Shown: positions 1 through 6,204, counted from the first letter of the stretch. The stretch is DNA of 12,687 bases from Candidatus Iainarchaeum andersonii SCGC AAA011-E11 (GCA_000402355.1 AQRS01000029.1:1-12687); one strand, 5' to 3'. Program-made: numbers and translations. Notes: generated by a model not told the origin, from the sequence alone.

Positions 1-120
1 GCGTGGGTAATTCACTGCCAAAGATATTGAATACATATTAGATATTAGCCATCAAGACGACTAAAATAACTACAAAAACCCCAGTTTTCAGGTTTTCTTG
101 AATTTAACTACAACGCCGCT

Positions 121-258
121 GTTTCCGCACCGGCACGCCGGAAACCGCCGGCGGTACGGTGTACTATCTCCTTGTACCCGTGGGGTACGAGGCCTCGCAG
201 AATCTTCGATTCTGCAAGGTCGCCCTTTGGGCTCGATAGTCCATGCTCCGCACCGGCA
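121..258. repeat. Structured intergenic repeat, copy A (cloverleaf-like)
   Basis: This element shares a 35-base identical block (136-170) with copy B at 5618-5652. The block contains the palindrome CCGCCGGCGG (145-154). After it the sequence folds as a closing helix ACTATC/GATAGT (163-168 with 235-240) around three arms: 171-179 with 183-191 (9 bp, one G-T), 197-204 with 208-215 (8 bp) and GCCC/GGGC (222-225 with 229-232). The linkers GCCTC and AAGGTC are the same in both copies, while the arm sequences differ and still pair. The direct repeat CCGCACCGGCA lies on both sides (125-135 and 248-258). It could be a small structured RNA or a mobile palindromic element. The coding strand cannot be decided, because G-T versus A-C mismatches favour different strands in different helices. 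Confidence 0.75.
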
Positions 259-274
259 ATCAGCCCCTATGTGG

Positions 275-282
275 TTTTAAAA
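275..282 (+). promoter_or_regulatory. TATA-like box for nurA
   Basis: TTTTAAAA lies 23-30 bases before the nurA ATG at 305, and no Shine-Dalgarno sequence is seen. This is the spacing expected for a leaderless archaeal transcript. Confidence 0.5.
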
Positions 283-304
283 GCCTCGAACTTCTGCTTT
301 GTTT

Positions 305-1396
305 ATGAGCATTGTTTCGGTCATTGATGGCGCCGTAAACGCAATCCACGAAACCGAGAAGCGCAAGGCTCTTGTTTCGGAGAAGCTTTTGCCGCTCAAG
401 GAAAAGGGCCTTTCTTTTGATTCCCCTGAATTGCCTGAAAAAAGCCTTTGTTTTCCTGTTGCAAAGTGGGTTCCGAATGGTTTGGTTGCGGGTGTTGATT
501 CGGGCTTTGTTGCGAAGAGGCTGGCTTCGGTTGATTTGGTGCTGATCCGCGCGATGGGCGTGGTTTTCAGTTATGAGAACGGAATTGTAAAGAAAACCGA
601 TTATTTTCCGGGCTACTTCAGGTTTCCCGAGCCGCATTTGAGCAACAATGCTTTGGAGGAGGATGAGGCTGAGCAATCCAAATCATTGATGCGTTTGCAT
701 GAGGAAGTAAATGCGGCAAAAATCCTGATTAAAGACCACAAACCAAAATATTGTTTCATTGACGGCTCGATTGTTCCGCAGTACCAGGACAAGCCGCGCA
801 AGGAATCAAAGTTAACAAAAAATTACGTTGACATAATCAAGGAGTTCGAGTCCCTGTATGAGCTTGCGGAGGAAAATAATTGCGCTTTGATTGCGACTGT
901 TGAGGATTCGCGGGGTTCAAGGTTCCGCGGAATAATTCAGGACATTGTTCTCGCGAAAGAGCCTCTTGTTGAAAAGCATCAATTGGACGGATTGTTTGAT
1001 TCCTCTTTGCTGGATTATTTTTTGTCCGTCGGCGAAAGGACGTGCGCGTTCACTTATACGCAGAACATAAAGCAGCATCCCGTGCTTCACGATTTTTCCG
1101 AGGAGTGGAGCCACGGGATTTATGGCCTGTACATAAAGCCCACTCCGTTTGACAAGCCTTTGCGGGTTGAGTTCATTTCGAAGGGCGACCTGAAAAAGGA
1201 AGCGGATGAGGTTGCTTCTGTTGCTTTCGCCTTGAGTTCGCTTCACAGGGAATACGCTTATCCTTCTGTTTTGATTGAGGCGGATTTCCACGCGAAATTG
1301 AAGCAGGATGAGATTGAGATTGTTTACAATAAAATCATGGACAAGCTCGGGGCTTCCGTGAAATTGAAGATGCGGCGCGACAACAGGCCGTTCTGA
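305..1396 (+). CDS. nurA: NurA 5'-3' nuclease
   Basis: A 363-residue protein of the NurA family, the nuclease that works with the HerA translocase and Mre11-Rad50 in archaeal DNA end resection. Visible family marks are GVDSGF around residue 65 (the first metal-binding Asp), FIDGS around 153, the C-terminal stretch KPTPFDKPLRVEF (278-290) and YPSVLIEADFHAK (319-331). Length is normal for the family. The ATG at 305 is preferred over an in-frame TTG at 299, since a TATA-like box sits at the right distance for leaderless initiation at the ATG. The basic C-terminus RRDNRPF could contact HerA, as the NurA tail does in known complexes; that is inference. herA lies about 1 kb downstream, separated by a toxin-antitoxin pair and two zinc ribbons, so the usual tight linkage is interrupted here. 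Confidence 0.93.
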   Translation: MSIVSVIDGAVNAIHETEKRKALVSEKLLPLKEKGLSFDSPELPEKSLCFPVAKWVPNGLVAGVDSGFVAKRLASVDLVLIRAMGVVFSYENGIVKKTDYFPGYFRFPEPHLSNNALEEDEAEQSKSLMRLHEEVNAAKILIKDHKPKYCFIDGSIVPQYQDKPRKESKLTKNYVDIIKEFESLYELAEENNCALIATVEDSRGSRFRGIIQDIVLAKEPLVEKHQLDGLFDSSLLDYFLSVGERTCAFTYTQNIKQHPVLHDFSEEWSHGIYGLYIKPTPFDKPLRVEFISKGDLKKEADEVASVAFALSSLHREYAYPSVLIEADFHAKLKQDEIEIVYNKIMDKLGASVKLKMRRDNRPF

Positions 1397-1399
1397 GAG

Positions 1400-1446
1400 G
1401 TAAGATTATATAGTAAAAAGTAAGAATTGTATATGGTGATGTAAGA
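1400..1446 (+). promoter_or_regulatory. vapBC promoter with three GTAAGA repeats (operator candidate)
   Basis: A TATA-like GATTATATAG (1404-1413) and a strong ribosome binding site GGTGAT (1435-1440) precede the antitoxin ATG at 1446. GTAAGA occurs at 1400-1405, 1420-1425 and 1441-1446, spaced 20 and 21 bases, about two helical turns each. AbrB-type antitoxins usually repress their own promoter, so these repeats are likely operator half-sites; that role is inferred. Confidence 0.6.
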
Positions 1447-1700
1447 TGGCAAAGACAGTGCTTTCATCGAAGGGGCAGCTTATTCTTCCTGCGGAATTCA
1501 GGGAAAGACGCAAAGTGCTGCCTGGAACTGAGTTTTCGGTTCAGGAACTGCCGGGCGGCGGGTACATGTTTATTCCCATTCCAAAGGACCCTATAAAGGC
1601 CCTCAGGGGAATTGCAAAACACTTGGATATTTCTTCAAGCGATATAAAAAAGATGAGGCGGGAAGATGATAGGCGAAGAGAGAAAAAGCTTGGTTTTTGA
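1446..1700 (+). CDS. vapB: AbrB/MazE-fold antitoxin (VapB-type)
   Basis: An 84-residue protein whose first ~45 residues match the SpoVT-AbrB DNA-binding swapped-hairpin fold: SSKGQLILPAEFRE (7-20), then a VLPGTEFSV turn and a short beta stretch GGYMFIPIP. The charged C-terminal half (about 47-84, ending in RREDDRRREKK) is the part that in such antitoxins wraps around the toxin. It is directly followed by, and overlaps, a PIN-domain toxin gene, the usual antitoxin-first order. The start is set by GGTGAT five bases upstream. The protein is expected to bind its own promoter, where GTAAGA repeats are seen. Codon and base use is a little more AT-rich than in nurA and herA, which fits a horizontally mobile module, but this was judged by eye only. 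Confidence 0.88.
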   Translation: MAKTVLSSKGQLILPAEFRERRKVLPGTEFSVQELPGGGYMFIPIPKDPIKALRGIAKHLDISSSDIKKMRREDDRRREKKLGF

Positions 1701-2064
1701 CACATCGGCCATGATAAAGTATGCCAAGGATGAAGAGGGTAGCGCCAAGGTCGGCGAGTTATTCAAAAAGCATGAGTGCATTGCCAGTTCCATAAGCGCG
1801 TTTGAGATAGTCCATAAGATGGGGAGGGAAGACATCAGGGCTGCACTCTTATCAATCGCCTTTTTCGAGGAATTCTTCATTTTCATCTCTCCTGATTATG
1901 GGTTGGCAAAGAGGGCGGCTATTCTAAAATTGAAATATCCTCAGGCAAACCTTTCAATGGCGGACGCGATAATAATTCAAACCGCAGCAGAAAGAAATGC
2001 CCGCATTGTCACGTGCGACAAAGAATGGAGAGTTGTAAAAGAGGCAGAAATAGAAATAATATGA
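1666..2064 (+). CDS. vapC: PIN-domain ribonuclease toxin (VapC-type)
   Basis: A 132-residue PIN-domain protein, a metal-dependent RNase that in VapBC modules cleaves tRNA or rRNA when freed from its antitoxin. The four acidic residues of the PIN site are visible: D12 in FDTSAM, E47 in SAFEIVHK, D100 in SMADAIIIQTA and D118 in TCDKEW, so it looks catalytically intact. With the ATG at 1666 the gene overlaps vapB by 35 bases. A TTG at 1690 would start closer to the conserved FDTS strand and cut the overlap to 11 bases; PIN toxins usually have only a few residues before that Asp, so the later start is a real alternative. It sits between nurA and the zinc ribbon-herA cluster. Confidence 0.9.
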   Translation: MIGEERKSLVFDTSAMIKYAKDEEGSAKVGELFKKHECIASSISAFEIVHKMGREDIRAALLSIAFFEEFFIFISPDYGLAKRAAILKLKYPQANLSMADAIIIQTAAERNARIVTCDKEWRVVKEAEIEII

Positions 2065-2087
2065 CTTGGTTTTTTTGGTGTGTTGAA

Positions 2088-2201
2088 ATGATTTGCCCGA
2101 AATGCGGTTCTAGCGAGATGGAGAAAATGCTTACAAAAGGCGTTCAGTTCAGGTGCAGGGTTTGCGGTTACAGGGGGCCGATGAGCGGTGATTTTTCGTG
2201 A
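2088..2201 (+). CDS. Tiny zinc-ribbon protein
   Basis: A 37-residue protein with two CxxC knuckles, CPKC (3-6) and CRVC (23-26), forming one likely four-cysteine zinc ribbon, followed by GYRGP. The start is the ATG at 2088 with GGTG (2077-2080) seven bases upstream; a longer open frame begins inside vapC but lacks support. The stop overlaps the start of the next gene in a GTGA arrangement (2198-2201), pointing to translational coupling. It resembles small archaeal zinc ribbons of unknown role. Its position in a chain leading into herA suggests co-expression with that helicase, but no direct function can be given. Confidence 0.7.
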   Translation: MICPKCGSSEMEKMLTKGVQFRCRVCGYRGPMSGDFS

Positions 2202-2392
2202 CCCAGGATTCGAAGAAAATGGTGAAGTTCTGTTCCCGTTGCGGCTCAATGAATTTGAAGCCGCTTTATTTTATGGAAACAATCGACAACAGGGTTCAGT
2301 GCATGGACTGCAATGTAATTGAATTTCCGGTTGAGGGCACTGAAAAGTTCAGGAAAGAATTTTTGGAGGAAAGGAAAAATGGCCGCAGGTAA
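2198..2392 (+). CDS. Small zinc-ribbon protein upstream of herA
   Basis: A 64-residue protein with two CxxC pairs, CSRC (12-15) and CMDC (35-38), spaced as in a transcription-factor-type zinc ribbon, followed by a charged helix-like tail rich in Glu, Arg and Lys. A GTG start at 2198 overlaps the previous stop by four bases; an ATG at 2219 is possible and would shorten the protein by seven residues. Its 3' end overlaps the herA start by 14 bases and carries the herA ribosome binding site. The two adjacent zinc ribbons and herA therefore look like one coupled unit. Specific function is unknown. Confidence 0.75.
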   Translation: MTQDSKKMVKFCSRCGSMNLKPLYFMETIDNRVQCMDCNVIEFPVEGTEKFRKEFLEERKNGRR

Positions 2393-3923
2393 CGAGGAAA
2401 TAGGCACCGTAATCAGCAGCATTGACGGGCCTTCGCCGAGCGCATTGGATGTGGTAATTTATGCGGGCATTTTGCACAGGGGCCAGTTTGTCGAGATTGA
2501 TTATTCAGAGGGGAGAATGGTTTGCCTCGTCACGGATGTGGTAAAGACAAACCGTTATTTTGAGCGCGTGGAATCCGTGAAGGAGTTTGAGCGCGCCGGA
2601 AAAAAATTGTTCGAGCAGTTTCCAACAAGCGAGTGGGAGTACCTTGTTGCAAAAACAAGGCCGTTGGGTGTTTATGACAAGGGCCTGGTCAAGCGCTCTA
2701 CCTTTCCGCCTTCTCCGGGCGCAAAGGTAAAAGTTGCGGCGAAGGAAACTCTGGAGGACTTTTTGGGGCTTGATTTGGAAAAAGGGCTGATGCTTGGGGA
2801 AATCGAGCACCATGGCGTTTCTGTAAAATTAAATCTCTCGCGCCTTTTCCAAAAACATCTTGCAATTCTTGCAATGTCGGGAGCCGGAAAATCGTATCTT
2901 GTTTCTGTTTTACTAGAAGAACTTTTAGAAAGAAAAAAAGAGCATGGGCGCCTTGGCGTGATTGTGATGGATGCGCATGGAGAATACCGTTCTTTTGCCG
3001 AGCCGGTTTCCGACAAGAAGCACACGGACTTTTCCTCAAAATCCAGGTTTGTGCGTGCTTCTGAAATACAGATCGGTGTTCCGAAGCTTTCAATAGGCCT
3101 GCTTGCCGCGTTGATTCCGGGTCTTTCCGCGCCGCAGAAAAGGGATTTGGCGCGCGTAATAGAGCGTTTGCGCAAGGAGATGAAGGACGGCCTTGGCCCC
3201 TTTGACTTCAACGCGGTAAAGGCGGAGATTATGAAGGATTCGGAGATGAAGGAGGTCACGAAGATGGCCTTGATTGGCTGGATAATGTCTTTGGAGCAGC
3301 TGCACTTGTTCGGCAAGACTGATGCGCCGAGCATCAGTGATTTGGTGAAGCCCGGCCAGCTTACAATAATTGATTTGAGCGACGTGATTGATTTGAAGAA
3401 GAAGCAGATTATTGTGGCTTATTATGCGCGCAAACTTTTTGATGAGAGGCGCGCAAAGCGTGTTCCTCCTTTCAGTATTGTTGTCGAGGAAGCGCATCAG
3501 TTCGCGCCTGAAAGGGTTTCAAAAGAGGGCTCCATAAGCAAGCACGTGATTGAAACCATTGCTAGAGAAGGAAGAAAGTTCGGCGCGGGCATCTGCCTCA
3601 TCTCACAGAGGCCTGTGAATCTTTCCACTACTGCCATTTCGCAATGTGGCACGCATATCATTCTGCGCGTCACAAACCCCTATGATTTGGATCACATCAA
3701 GCAGACCAGTGAGGGCATTGACCAAAGGACTGTTGACATGATTACTTCTCTCCGAACAGGTGAAGCCATAATTGTGGGCGAGGCCGTGAATTACCCCGTG
3801 TTTTTCAAGGTGCGCAAAAAAACCGTGCAGGATTCGCGGCACGAGAAGTCCCTCGAGGCTTCCGCTCTGGAGTTTGAGGAGAACCGCGAGGAAGCACGCA
3901 AGGAACTCGATGATTTGCTGTGA
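2379..3923 (+). CDS. herA: HerA hexameric DNA translocase/helicase
   Basis: A 514-residue HerA/FtsK-superfamily ATPase that pumps DNA and partners with NurA at resected ends. It has an N-terminal HAS-type beta barrel (about 1-120, from GTVISSIDG), Walker A MSGAGKSY (166-173), a DAHGEY element (198-203), Walker B with two Glu in FSIVVEEAHQFAP (365-377), a sensor-like ISQRP (408-412) and a C-terminal tail. Length is normal for archaeal HerA. The ATG at 2379 is chosen because GGAGGA (2365-2370) stands eight bases ahead and the protein then begins at the barrel; an upstream in-frame ATG at 2319 lies inside the preceding zinc-ribbon gene. The partner nurA lies 1 kb upstream and rad50 further downstream on the other strand. 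Confidence 0.95.
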   Translation: MAAGNEEIGTVISSIDGPSPSALDVVIYAGILHRGQFVEIDYSEGRMVCLVTDVVKTNRYFERVESVKEFERAGKKLFEQFPTSEWEYLVAKTRPLGVYDKGLVKRSTFPPSPGAKVKVAAKETLEDFLGLDLEKGLMLGEIEHHGVSVKLNLSRLFQKHLAILAMSGAGKSYLVSVLLEELLERKKEHGRLGVIVMDAHGEYRSFAEPVSDKKHTDFSSKSRFVRASEIQIGVPKLSIGLLAALIPGLSAPQKRDLARVIERLRKEMKDGLGPFDFNAVKAEIMKDSEMKEVTKMALIGWIMSLEQLHLFGKTDAPSISDLVKPGQLTIIDLSDVIDLKKKQIIVAYYARKLFDERRAKRVPPFSIVVEEAHQFAPERVSKEGSISKHVIETIAREGRKFGAGICLISQRPVNLSTTAISQCGTHIILRVTNPYDLDHIKQTSEGIDQRTVDMITSLRTGEAIIVGEAVNYPVFFKVRKKTVQDSRHEKSLEASALEFEENREEARKELDDLL

Positions 3924-3973
3924 TCATCGTTCTGAAGTTTTCTGCCTGGACTTTTTTGCCTCATAAAATTTAA

Positions 3974-4028
3974 TGTGCAACTTTGAGTTTGTGTGCAGGC
4001 TGCACATAAAAGGCCTATTTTATGTGCA
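3974..4028. promoter_or_regulatory. Cluster of TGTGCA sites with nested inverted repeats
   Basis: Four TGTGCA or TGCACA hexamers lie at 3974, 3992, 4001 (reverse) and 4023. They build a 7-bp inverted repeat with a one-base centre (3992-4006) and a perfect 11-bp inverted repeat TGCACATAAAA around a GGCCTA loop (4001-4028). The stretch sits after herA and about 80 bases before the next start, so it may be a terminator hairpin, an operator, or both. Confidence 0.55.
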
Positions 4029-4079
4029 AATCCTTTTCCTTCTGTTCCGCACCGGCAATGTGCCCCCCTTCAAAATCGC

Positions 4080-4086
4080 TTTTAAA
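4080..4086 (+). promoter_or_regulatory. TATA-like box for the PolB-like gene
   Basis: TTTTAAA lies 21-27 bases before the ATG at 4107 with no Shine-Dalgarno site. Just upstream is CCGCACCGGCA (4047-4057), the motif that flanks repeat copy A before the nurA promoter. Confidence 0.4.
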
Positions 4087-4106
4087 GCCAGAATTCAAAC
4101 TCCTGT

Positions 4107-5606
4107 ATGTTCCCAAGTGGAAAGACCTTCCTGTCCCGCGTCACTTACCTTTCGGAAAAGAGGCAGGTTGTTGCGGAGTTCTCGAATTCCTCGGAAAAAA
4201 TTTCCAAGCGTTACTCTTTCTTTCCCCGCATGCACTTCCCGATGAAGGGGATTTCGCAGGGTTCGCTGAAAGAGGTTTTGTCGCTTTATGATTCCAGGCG
4301 CTTCAAGGTTGATTTCGAGGAAAACAGCGCCGTGATTTTTGCCGCCACATTTTCCGACCTGAAAAAAATAAATAATTTGCTTTCGGATTCCCCGGGCTTT
4401 TCCTCGAACCTCATTGAGCCTGAGAGGCAGTTTCTCATTGACAGGGGCTGGAGCTACTTTGATTCTTTCACTTTTTCTGCGGATGAGCCGCAGAGGGTTT
4501 CATCGCTCGATTTTCCTGATGTGGAGCTCGGCTTTCTCTCCGATTCCCTGCCCATGACGATGCGTGACCTCATTTCATCCAACAGGCAGCTGGCCAGGGA
4601 AATCGCGGGCCGCGTTTCCATGTCGAGGGTACTGCGTATTCCTCTCCTGTCTTCGGAAATGCACAGGGCGGCTCCGGAGGTTTTTCTGGAGAATGTTTTT
4701 TTCGCTTCAAAAATGCCTGTTCCAATTTCTCCGGAAAAAAAGCAAAGCATTCCGTTGAGGGTTCCGCATAAGACGGAAATAGATTTTTCCGCGGTTACGC
4801 CGCTGCTCTTGTGCAGGCCGTTCTCGAATGCAGGCCCGGAGACAGTGAACTGTGCCTGCTGCAGGCCGGCTTCGCTGAATGATTCCAATGTCCTTGCGGA
4901 TACAATTGTGAAGGCGCGTTTTTTGCGCGAGGGCGCGTATTTCAATTCCGCGTCTTCTTTTTGGGCGGAGCAGTTCCATGTTTCAGGCCAGAACAAGGAT
5001 GCCAGGGCGAGGAGGCGCGCCGAGTATAATTACCAGTTTTTTCCCGTGGGGCCTTTTTCGCGGAATGAAACAGCGGAAATTCTTTTGGCGGATGCCGTTG
5101 AGCTGCAGGAGCAGGGCATTGCCGAAATTCTCGGCGTAACGGGGTGGAGCTGGTTTTGTTTACAAAAGGAAAGCGCATTTTCAAGGGAAACGAATGCCCT
5201 GCGCGAAACCATTTCTTCCCTTGAATCTTCCCTGGATAAGGAGCATACTTCCGTTGTTGCGTCAAATGGCCTGTTTTTTTCGCAGGCGCTCGAGGCGCGG
5301 CCGGATTATTTTTATAGGAAGATTTTCCTCGAAACCGCTTCCTCGATTTTGTGTTCGGTTTCCGGCGTGCTTTCCGACAGGTCTTCTGGCTTTTTCTCCC
5401 CAAAAATAGCTGTTCTGCTGGAAGTTGCTTCTTTCCGCATCCTCAAAGGTTTTGAGGAAATCTGCTCCTCGAACGGCATTGCAAGGGTTTCCACGGGGCC
5501 TTCAAGGGCCTTTGTGGACTCTTCCTCGGTTACGCGCATTTTGAAGGATTTTTCCGAGGCATATAAGCTGAATAGGCCGTTTGTAAGGCTCAAAACCCGC
5601 TTTTAA
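4107..5606 (+). CDS. Degenerate family B DNA polymerase homolog, probably inactive
   Basis: A 499-residue protein, rich in Ser and Phe, that I match from memory to archaeal PolB. Residues 1-118 resemble the PolB N-terminal domain, ending in PERQFLIDRGW (105-115), like FAKRYLIDKG of PolB. The roughly 200-residue 3'-5' exonuclease domain is essentially missing. Residues 160-212 resemble the link into the palm (EVFLENVFFA then PISPEKK, like EWFLLRKAYE then VAPNKP). Motif A reads IDFSAVTPLLL (225-235) in place of DxxSLYPS, keeping one Asp (D226). Motif B around RAEYNYQFF (304-312) keeps only the Asn. Motif C, usually YxDTDS, reads GVTGWS (343-348), so both catalytic Asp are lost. Four cysteines (C236, C249, C251, C252) cluster after motif A. 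A structural role in replication or repair is inferred, with herA just upstream. Confidence 0.68.
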   Translation: MFPSGKTFLSRVTYLSEKRQVVAEFSNSSEKISKRYSFFPRMHFPMKGISQGSLKEVLSLYDSRRFKVDFEENSAVIFAATFSDLKKINNLLSDSPGFSSNLIEPERQFLIDRGWSYFDSFTFSADEPQRVSSLDFPDVELGFLSDSLPMTMRDLISSNRQLAREIAGRVSMSRVLRIPLLSSEMHRAAPEVFLENVFFASKMPVPISPEKKQSIPLRVPHKTEIDFSAVTPLLLCRPFSNAGPETVNCACCRPASLNDSNVLADTIVKARFLREGAYFNSASSFWAEQFHVSGQNKDARARRRAEYNYQFFPVGPFSRNETAEILLADAVELQEQGIAEILGVTGWSWFCLQKESAFSRETNALRETISSLESSLDKEHTSVVASNGLFFSQALEARPDYFYRKIFLETASSILCSVSGVLSDRSSGFFSPKIAVLLEVASFRILKGFEEICSSNGIARVSTGPSRAFVDSSSVTRILKDFSEAYKLNRPFVRLKTRF

Positions 5607-5727
5607 CAACCCTTTCGCGCCGGAAACCGCCGGCGGTACGGTGTACTATCTCATTGCAAACCTTGGGCTTTGCAATGCCTCGTGCCTCTGGGTACAAGGT
5701 CGCCTCGTGGCTCGATAATAGGTTGTT
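5605..5727. repeat. Structured intergenic repeat, copy B (cloverleaf-like)
   Basis: This second copy shares the 35-base block (5618-5652) with copy A. Its arms are ATTGCAAA/TTTGCAAT (5653-5660 with 5669-5676, perfect 8 bp), GTGCC/GGTAC (5682-5686 with 5691-5695, one G-T) and GCC/GGC (5702-5704 with 5709-5711). The closing helix ACTATC/GATAAT has one mismatch. The linkers GCCTC and AAGGTC are conserved. The whole is bracketed by AACAACC (5605-5611) and its complement GGTTGTT (5721-5727), absent from copy A. It lies between the PolB-like gene, whose last codon it overlaps by two bases, and rpoK. Confidence 0.75.
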
Positions 5728-5773
5728 GCTTGGGGACCACCTTTTTTAATTCTTTGCGTAGGAGTATTGGTAG

Positions 5774-5780
5774 ATTAATA
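5774..5780 (+). promoter_or_regulatory. TATA-like box for rpoK-rps17e
   Basis: TTAATAA centred about 26 bases before the rpoK ATG at 5803 suggests a leaderless or very short leader transcript for this pair. Confidence 0.4.
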
Positions 5781-5802
5781 ACTCGTTTTTTGAGTGTTTT
5801 TG

Positions 5803-6009
5803 ATGGCTAAATTAACCCGTTTTGAAGTGACGCGCCTGATTAGTGCGAGGGCTTTGCAGCTCTCCTTGGGTGCGCCTGCCCTCTCTAAATCCGAAAAAGA
5901 AGGGACCCCGATTGATATGGCGCGCGATGAGTTCGCGAAGAAGGTAATTCCTCTCGCGGTTTTGAGGGAGTTTCCCGACGGGCACGTTGAAAGGGTTGAG
6001 GTGAATTGA
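5803..6009 (+). CDS. rpoK: DNA-directed RNA polymerase subunit K (Rpo6)
   Basis: A 68-residue protein matching archaeal RpoK, the counterpart of eukaryotic Rpb6 and bacterial omega, which clamps the largest RNA polymerase subunit and aids assembly. The family core is clear: LTRFEVTRLISARALQLSLG (4-23), GAP, then PIDMARDEFAKKVIPLAVLR. Length is typical of the short archaeal form. The ATG at 5803 is preferred to an in-frame GTG at 5794, because the protein then starts MAKLTRFE as expected. The stop codon abuts the start of the ribosomal protein gene, so the two form one operon. Confidence 0.93.
   Translation: MAKLTRFEVTRLISARALQLSLGAPALSKSEKEGTPIDMARDEFAKKVIPLAVLREFPDGHVERVEVN
5998..6004 (+). 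promoter_or_regulatory. Ribosome binding site of rps17e inside rpoK
   Basis: GAGGTGA, a near-perfect archaeal Shine-Dalgarno match, is built into the last codons of rpoK, five bases before the rps17e ATG at 6010. This sets the start and suggests coupled translation. Confidence 0.75.
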
Positions 6010-6204
6010 ATGGGCAAGGCCGTTCCGAAGAACATCAAGAGCAAGGCCAACACCTTGATGAGCACTTACCCCGACAAGGTTTCAAAGGATTTTGAGGCTA
6101 ACAAGGTTTTCATTGATTCTTTCAAGATGCCTTTGAGCAAGGAGGAGCGCAATTTGGTTGCTGGCTTCATTGCGAGGACGAAAGCCAAGGCGTCAAGCGC
6201 CTGA
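6010..6204 (+). CDS. rps17e: Small-subunit ribosomal protein eS17
   Basis: A 64-residue protein fitting the archaeal/eukaryotic eS17 family of the 30S subunit. Marks are the N-terminal helix IKSKANTLMSTYPDKVSKDF (9-28), the following EANKVFIDSF, and SKEERNLVAGFIARTK (43-58), which parallels the conserved S-K-x-x-R-N-x-I-A-G-Y-I-x-R end of the family. It follows rpoK with no gap. Its last 12 bases overlap the last 12 bases of rad50 on the opposite strand. Assignment is from family memory; the pattern of YPxKxxxDFExNK is distinctive. Confidence 0.85.
   Translation: MGKAVPKNIKSKANTLMSTYPDKVSKDFEANKVFIDSFKMPLSKEERNLVAGFIARTKAKASSA

Noticed and set aside
121..258. Structured repeat as SRP RNA, RNase P RNA or a tRNA-like gene
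   Set aside because: None of the conserved cores of those RNAs is present, and two copies 5.5 kb apart with different arms do not fit a housekeeping RNA.
98..280. 60-residue plus-strand open frame in the left intergenic region
   Set aside because: It runs straight through the structured repeat and the nurA promoter, and its residues follow the palindromes rather than any protein pattern.
3973..4291. Two overlapping plus-strand open frames before and inside the PolB-like gene
   Set aside because: They begin in the TGTGCA inverted repeats and run out of frame into a better supported gene.
4454..5593. Minus-strand open frames opposite the PolB-like gene
   Set aside because: No family pattern, no ribosome binding sites, and they are shadows of a gene that aligns to PolB.
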